From: Aquabacterium sp.
GTDB lineage: Bacteria; Pseudomonadota; Gammaproteobacteria; Burkholderiales; Burkholderiaceae_C
Assembly: GCF_030652515.1 (NCBI RefSeq)
Contig: NZ_JAUSAR010000073.1
Coordinates: 62,001-126,000, forward strand
Reading direction: 5' to 3'
Length of the DNA stretch: 64,000 bases
In this document: positions 62,338 to 64,000 of the stretch, piece after piece
Position numbering within the stretch: the stretch's first letter is position 1
Layout: each line of letters begins with the position of its first letter
Notes under the pieces: model-generated
Databases searched by the model: none
What the model was told of the DNA's origin: nothing
Seen by the model: the letters and a program-made list of their open reading frames with translations, nothing else
Position numbers and translations under genes: made by a program

Positions 62338-62863
62338 GCGCGTGCTGCTCATCGTTGAAGACGACGCGGCGTTTGCACGAACGCTCGGCCGCTCGTTCGA
62401 GCGCCGCGGCTACGAAGTCATGCTCGCGGCCAGCCTGGAGGGCGTGACCGAGTTGCTGCAACAGCGCTCGCCCGGTTATGCCGTCGTCGATCTGAAGCTG
62501 AACAGCGAAGCCTCAGGCCTGGCCTGCGTGCAAAAGCTCAACGCGCACGACCCCGACATGCTGATCGTGGTGCTGACGGGCTTTGCCAGCATTGCCACCG
62601 CGGTCGAGGCCATCAAGCTGGGCGCCTGCCACTACCTGGCCAAGCCCTCCAACACCGACGACATCGAGGCCGCTTTTGGCCGCGCGGAAGGCGACACCGA
62701 GGTCGGGCTGACCAACCGATCCACGTCGATCAAGACCTTGGAATGGGAGCGCATCCACGAGATCCTGGCCGAGACCGGTTTCAACATCTCCGAGACCGCC
62801 CGGCGATTGGGCATGCACCGGCGCACCTTGGCGCGCAAGCTGGGCAAGCAGCAGGTCAAGTAA
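62321..62863 (+). CDS. regA: Response regulator RegA/PrrA/ActR
   Basis: The 180-residue regulator has a receiver domain with phospho-acceptor Asp57 in AVVDLKLNSEASG and Lys108 in YLAKPS. A short Pro-poor linker leads to a Fis-type helix-turn-helix (IHEILAETGFNISETARRLGMHRRTLARKLGK). RegA homologues control respiration, carbon fixation and terminal oxidases by redox state. Placement after cyoABCD-SURF1-regB suggests it regulates this oxidase directly. Confidence 0.94.
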   Translation: MEEAAERVLLIVEDDAAFARTLGRSFERRGYEVMLAASLEGVTELLQQRSPGYAVVDLKLNSEASGLACVQKLNAHDPDMLIVVLTGFASIATAVEAIKLGACHYLAKPSNTDDIEAAFGRAEGDTEVGLTNRSTSIKTLEWERIHEILAETGFNISETARRLGMHRRTLARKLGKQQVK

Positions 62864-62938
62864 CGCCCAGAAACCCCGCGTTTCATGCCGCTTACCCTGA
62901 TTGGATAGCATGGGGCCCCAGCAAGGAGGCCTCAACGC

Positions 62939-64000
62939 ATGCAACGACGTCACTTCATCCAGACCGCCGCCGCCCTGGCCGCCGCCGGCATCCCCATGCC
63001 CAACCTCATGGCCGCCGAACAGGCGGGCGCCATGAGCAAACTGGGCAAGCCGCAGCCTTTCAGCTACGCGTGGCTCAAAGGGCAAGCCAGCATGCTGGCC
63101 AAGCAAGCCTGGCGTGCACCCACCGCCCGCGTGCCCGATGAGTTGACCCAACTGGATTGGGACCAATACCAATCCATCGGCTACCACGACCAGCATGCGC
63201 TGTGGGCGCAGCAAAAGCGGCGCTTTGAAGTCAAGTTCTTCCACCTGGGCCGCGGTTTCACCACCCCCGTCCACATGCACGAAGTGATCGACGGCCAAGC
63301 CCGGGAGCTGGCCTACGACCCCAGCATGTTCGACTACGGCCAAAGCGGCGTGCGTGGCTCGCGCTTGCCCAAAGACCTGGGCTTCGCGGGCTTTCGGGTC
63401 AACTTCCACACCGACTGGAAGCGCGACGTCGCGGCCTTCCTGGGTGCGAGTTATTTCCGTGCGGTGGGCGGTGAAGCCCAGTACGGCCTGTCTGCCCGCG
63501 GCCTGGCCATTGATTGCGGCGCCGAGCGGCCTGAAGAGTTCCCCGTGTTCACCTCATATTGGTTGGAACGCCCTTCACCCACCTCGTCGGTGCTCACGGT
63601 CTATGGGCTGCTCGACTCGCCCAGTGTGGCTGGGGCTTACCGCTTTGACATCCATCCTGGCGAGATGATGGTCATGGACGTGGACGCCGCCCTGTACCCC
63701 CGCAAGCCCATCGAGCGACTGGGCATCGCGCCCCTGACCAGCATGTTCCAGCATGGTGAGAACGACCAGCGCATGGCCAACGACTGGCGCGCCGAAATCC
63801 ACGACTCCGACGGCCTGGCCATGTGGCGCGGCAACGGCGAATGGCTCTGGCGCCCGGTCACCAACCCGGCAGGGCTGCGATTCAGCGCCCACGCCGACGA
63901 GAACCCGCGTGGCTTCGGCCTGCTGCAGCGCGACCGCCAGTTCGACCACTACCAGGACGATGGCGTGTTCTACGAACGAAGGCCCAGCTTGTGGGTGGAG
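62939..64000 (+). CDS. opgD: Periplasmic glucan biosynthesis protein OpgD/MdoD, partial
   Basis: The frame is open from ATG 62939 to the window end (354 codons), so the C-terminal part (about a third) is missing. A twin-arginine signal starts MQRRHFIQTAAALAAAG. The OpgG/OpgD fold follows with FEVKFFHLGRGFTTPVHMHEV, GFAGFRVNFHTD, FLGASYFRAVG and YGLSARGLAID. It shapes the backbone of osmoregulated periplasmic glucans. A strong AAGGAGG (62923-62929) precedes the start. The 75-bp gap after regA shows no clear terminator. Confidence 0.88.
   Translation, partial: MQRRHFIQTAAALAAAGIPMPNLMAAEQAGAMSKLGKPQPFSYAWLKGQASMLAKQAWRAPTARVPDELTQLDWDQYQSIGYHDQHALWAQQKRRFEVKFFHLGRGFTTPVHMHEVIDGQARELAYDPSMFDYGQSGVRGSRLPKDLGFAGFRVNFHTDWKRDVAAFLGASYFRAVGGEAQYGLSARGLAIDCGAERPEEFPVFTSYWLERPSPTSSVLTVYGLLDSPSVAGAYRFDIHPGEMMVMDVDAALYPRKPIERLGIAPLTSMFQHGENDQRMANDWRAEIHDSDGLAMWRGNGEWLWRPVTNPAGLRFSAHADENPRGFGLLQRDRQFDHYQDDGVFYERRPSLWVE

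Noticed and set aside
1..64000. tRNA, rRNA, CRISPR arrays, insertion sequences, integrases or prophage genes
   Set aside because: No tRNA-like cloverleaf, repeat-spacer pattern, transposase motif or phage gene was noticed while reading both strands and all frames.

Overview
The window is GC-rich chromosomal DNA from a beta-proteobacterium. Gene content points to Burkholderiales, and a member of the Comamonadaceae/Aquabacterium-Rubrivivax-like group is my best guess. The pointers are the lolC-lolD pair without lolE, an rpfE-like gene beside recJ, a cyo quinol oxidase followed by SURF1 and RegBA, and a class I lipase with its own foldase. Coding density is high, nearly all genes are intact, and I see no tRNA, rRNA, CRISPR array, insertion sequence or phage gene. 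It reads as ordinary core chromosome with a few unusual genes and several structured leaders.

Layout. 1-4.7 kb: bcp peroxiredoxin, a PIN-PhoH ATPase behind a leader that ends in an intrinsic terminator, a YfcF-type glutathione transferase, and a membrane diguanylate cyclase (DGC) with a strongly folded start region. 4.7-8.7 kb (minus strand): surE-pcm-nlpD running straight into rlmD, with no rpoS in between. 8.9-12 kb: a NarL/NarX-like two-component pair. 11.96-12.38 kb: the only gene-free stretch above 300 bp, packed with hairpins. 12.4-15 kb (minus): a spermidine-synthase-like protein translationally coupled to a stand-alone GspE/PilB-type ATPase. 15-18.5 kb: carboxylesterase, hypoxanthine-DNA glycosylase, MOSC protein and a small caspase-fold-like protein. 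18.5-23 kb: SDR, class II amidotransferase-like protein, gshA and a DEAD-box helicase. 23.2-25.1 kb: lipase and lipase foldase separated by an intrinsic terminator. 25.1-32.2 kb (minus): lolC, lolD, an LTA-synthase-type phosphoglycerol transferase, TatD nuclease and a SUV3-like helicase. 32.2-35 kb: rpfE-like gene and recJ.

35-48.6 kb is a flagellar block. flgA, flgM and a probable flgN run leftward; flgBCDEFGHIJKL run rightward and end in a degenerate-EAL/HDOD regulatory gene. flgM has its own sigma-28-type promoter. 48.7-56 kb: SrkA kinase, a second DGC whose membrane sensor is an internal duplication of the module in the first DGC, a DHH phosphoesterase, an unrecognised lipoprotein and an MFS transporter. 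56-62.9 kb: cyoABCD, SURF1 and RegB-RegA, a terminal oxidase next to an assembly factor and a redox two-component system. The window ends inside opgD (periplasmic glucan synthesis).

The best leads for new biology are the clan-CD-like peptidase at 17.8 kb, the unnamed membrane sensor module shared by the two DGCs, the phoH leader/small-RNA locus, the long helix over the DGC start codon, and the terminator that splits lipase from foldase. All functions are inferred from reading the sequence; nothing was searched against a database.
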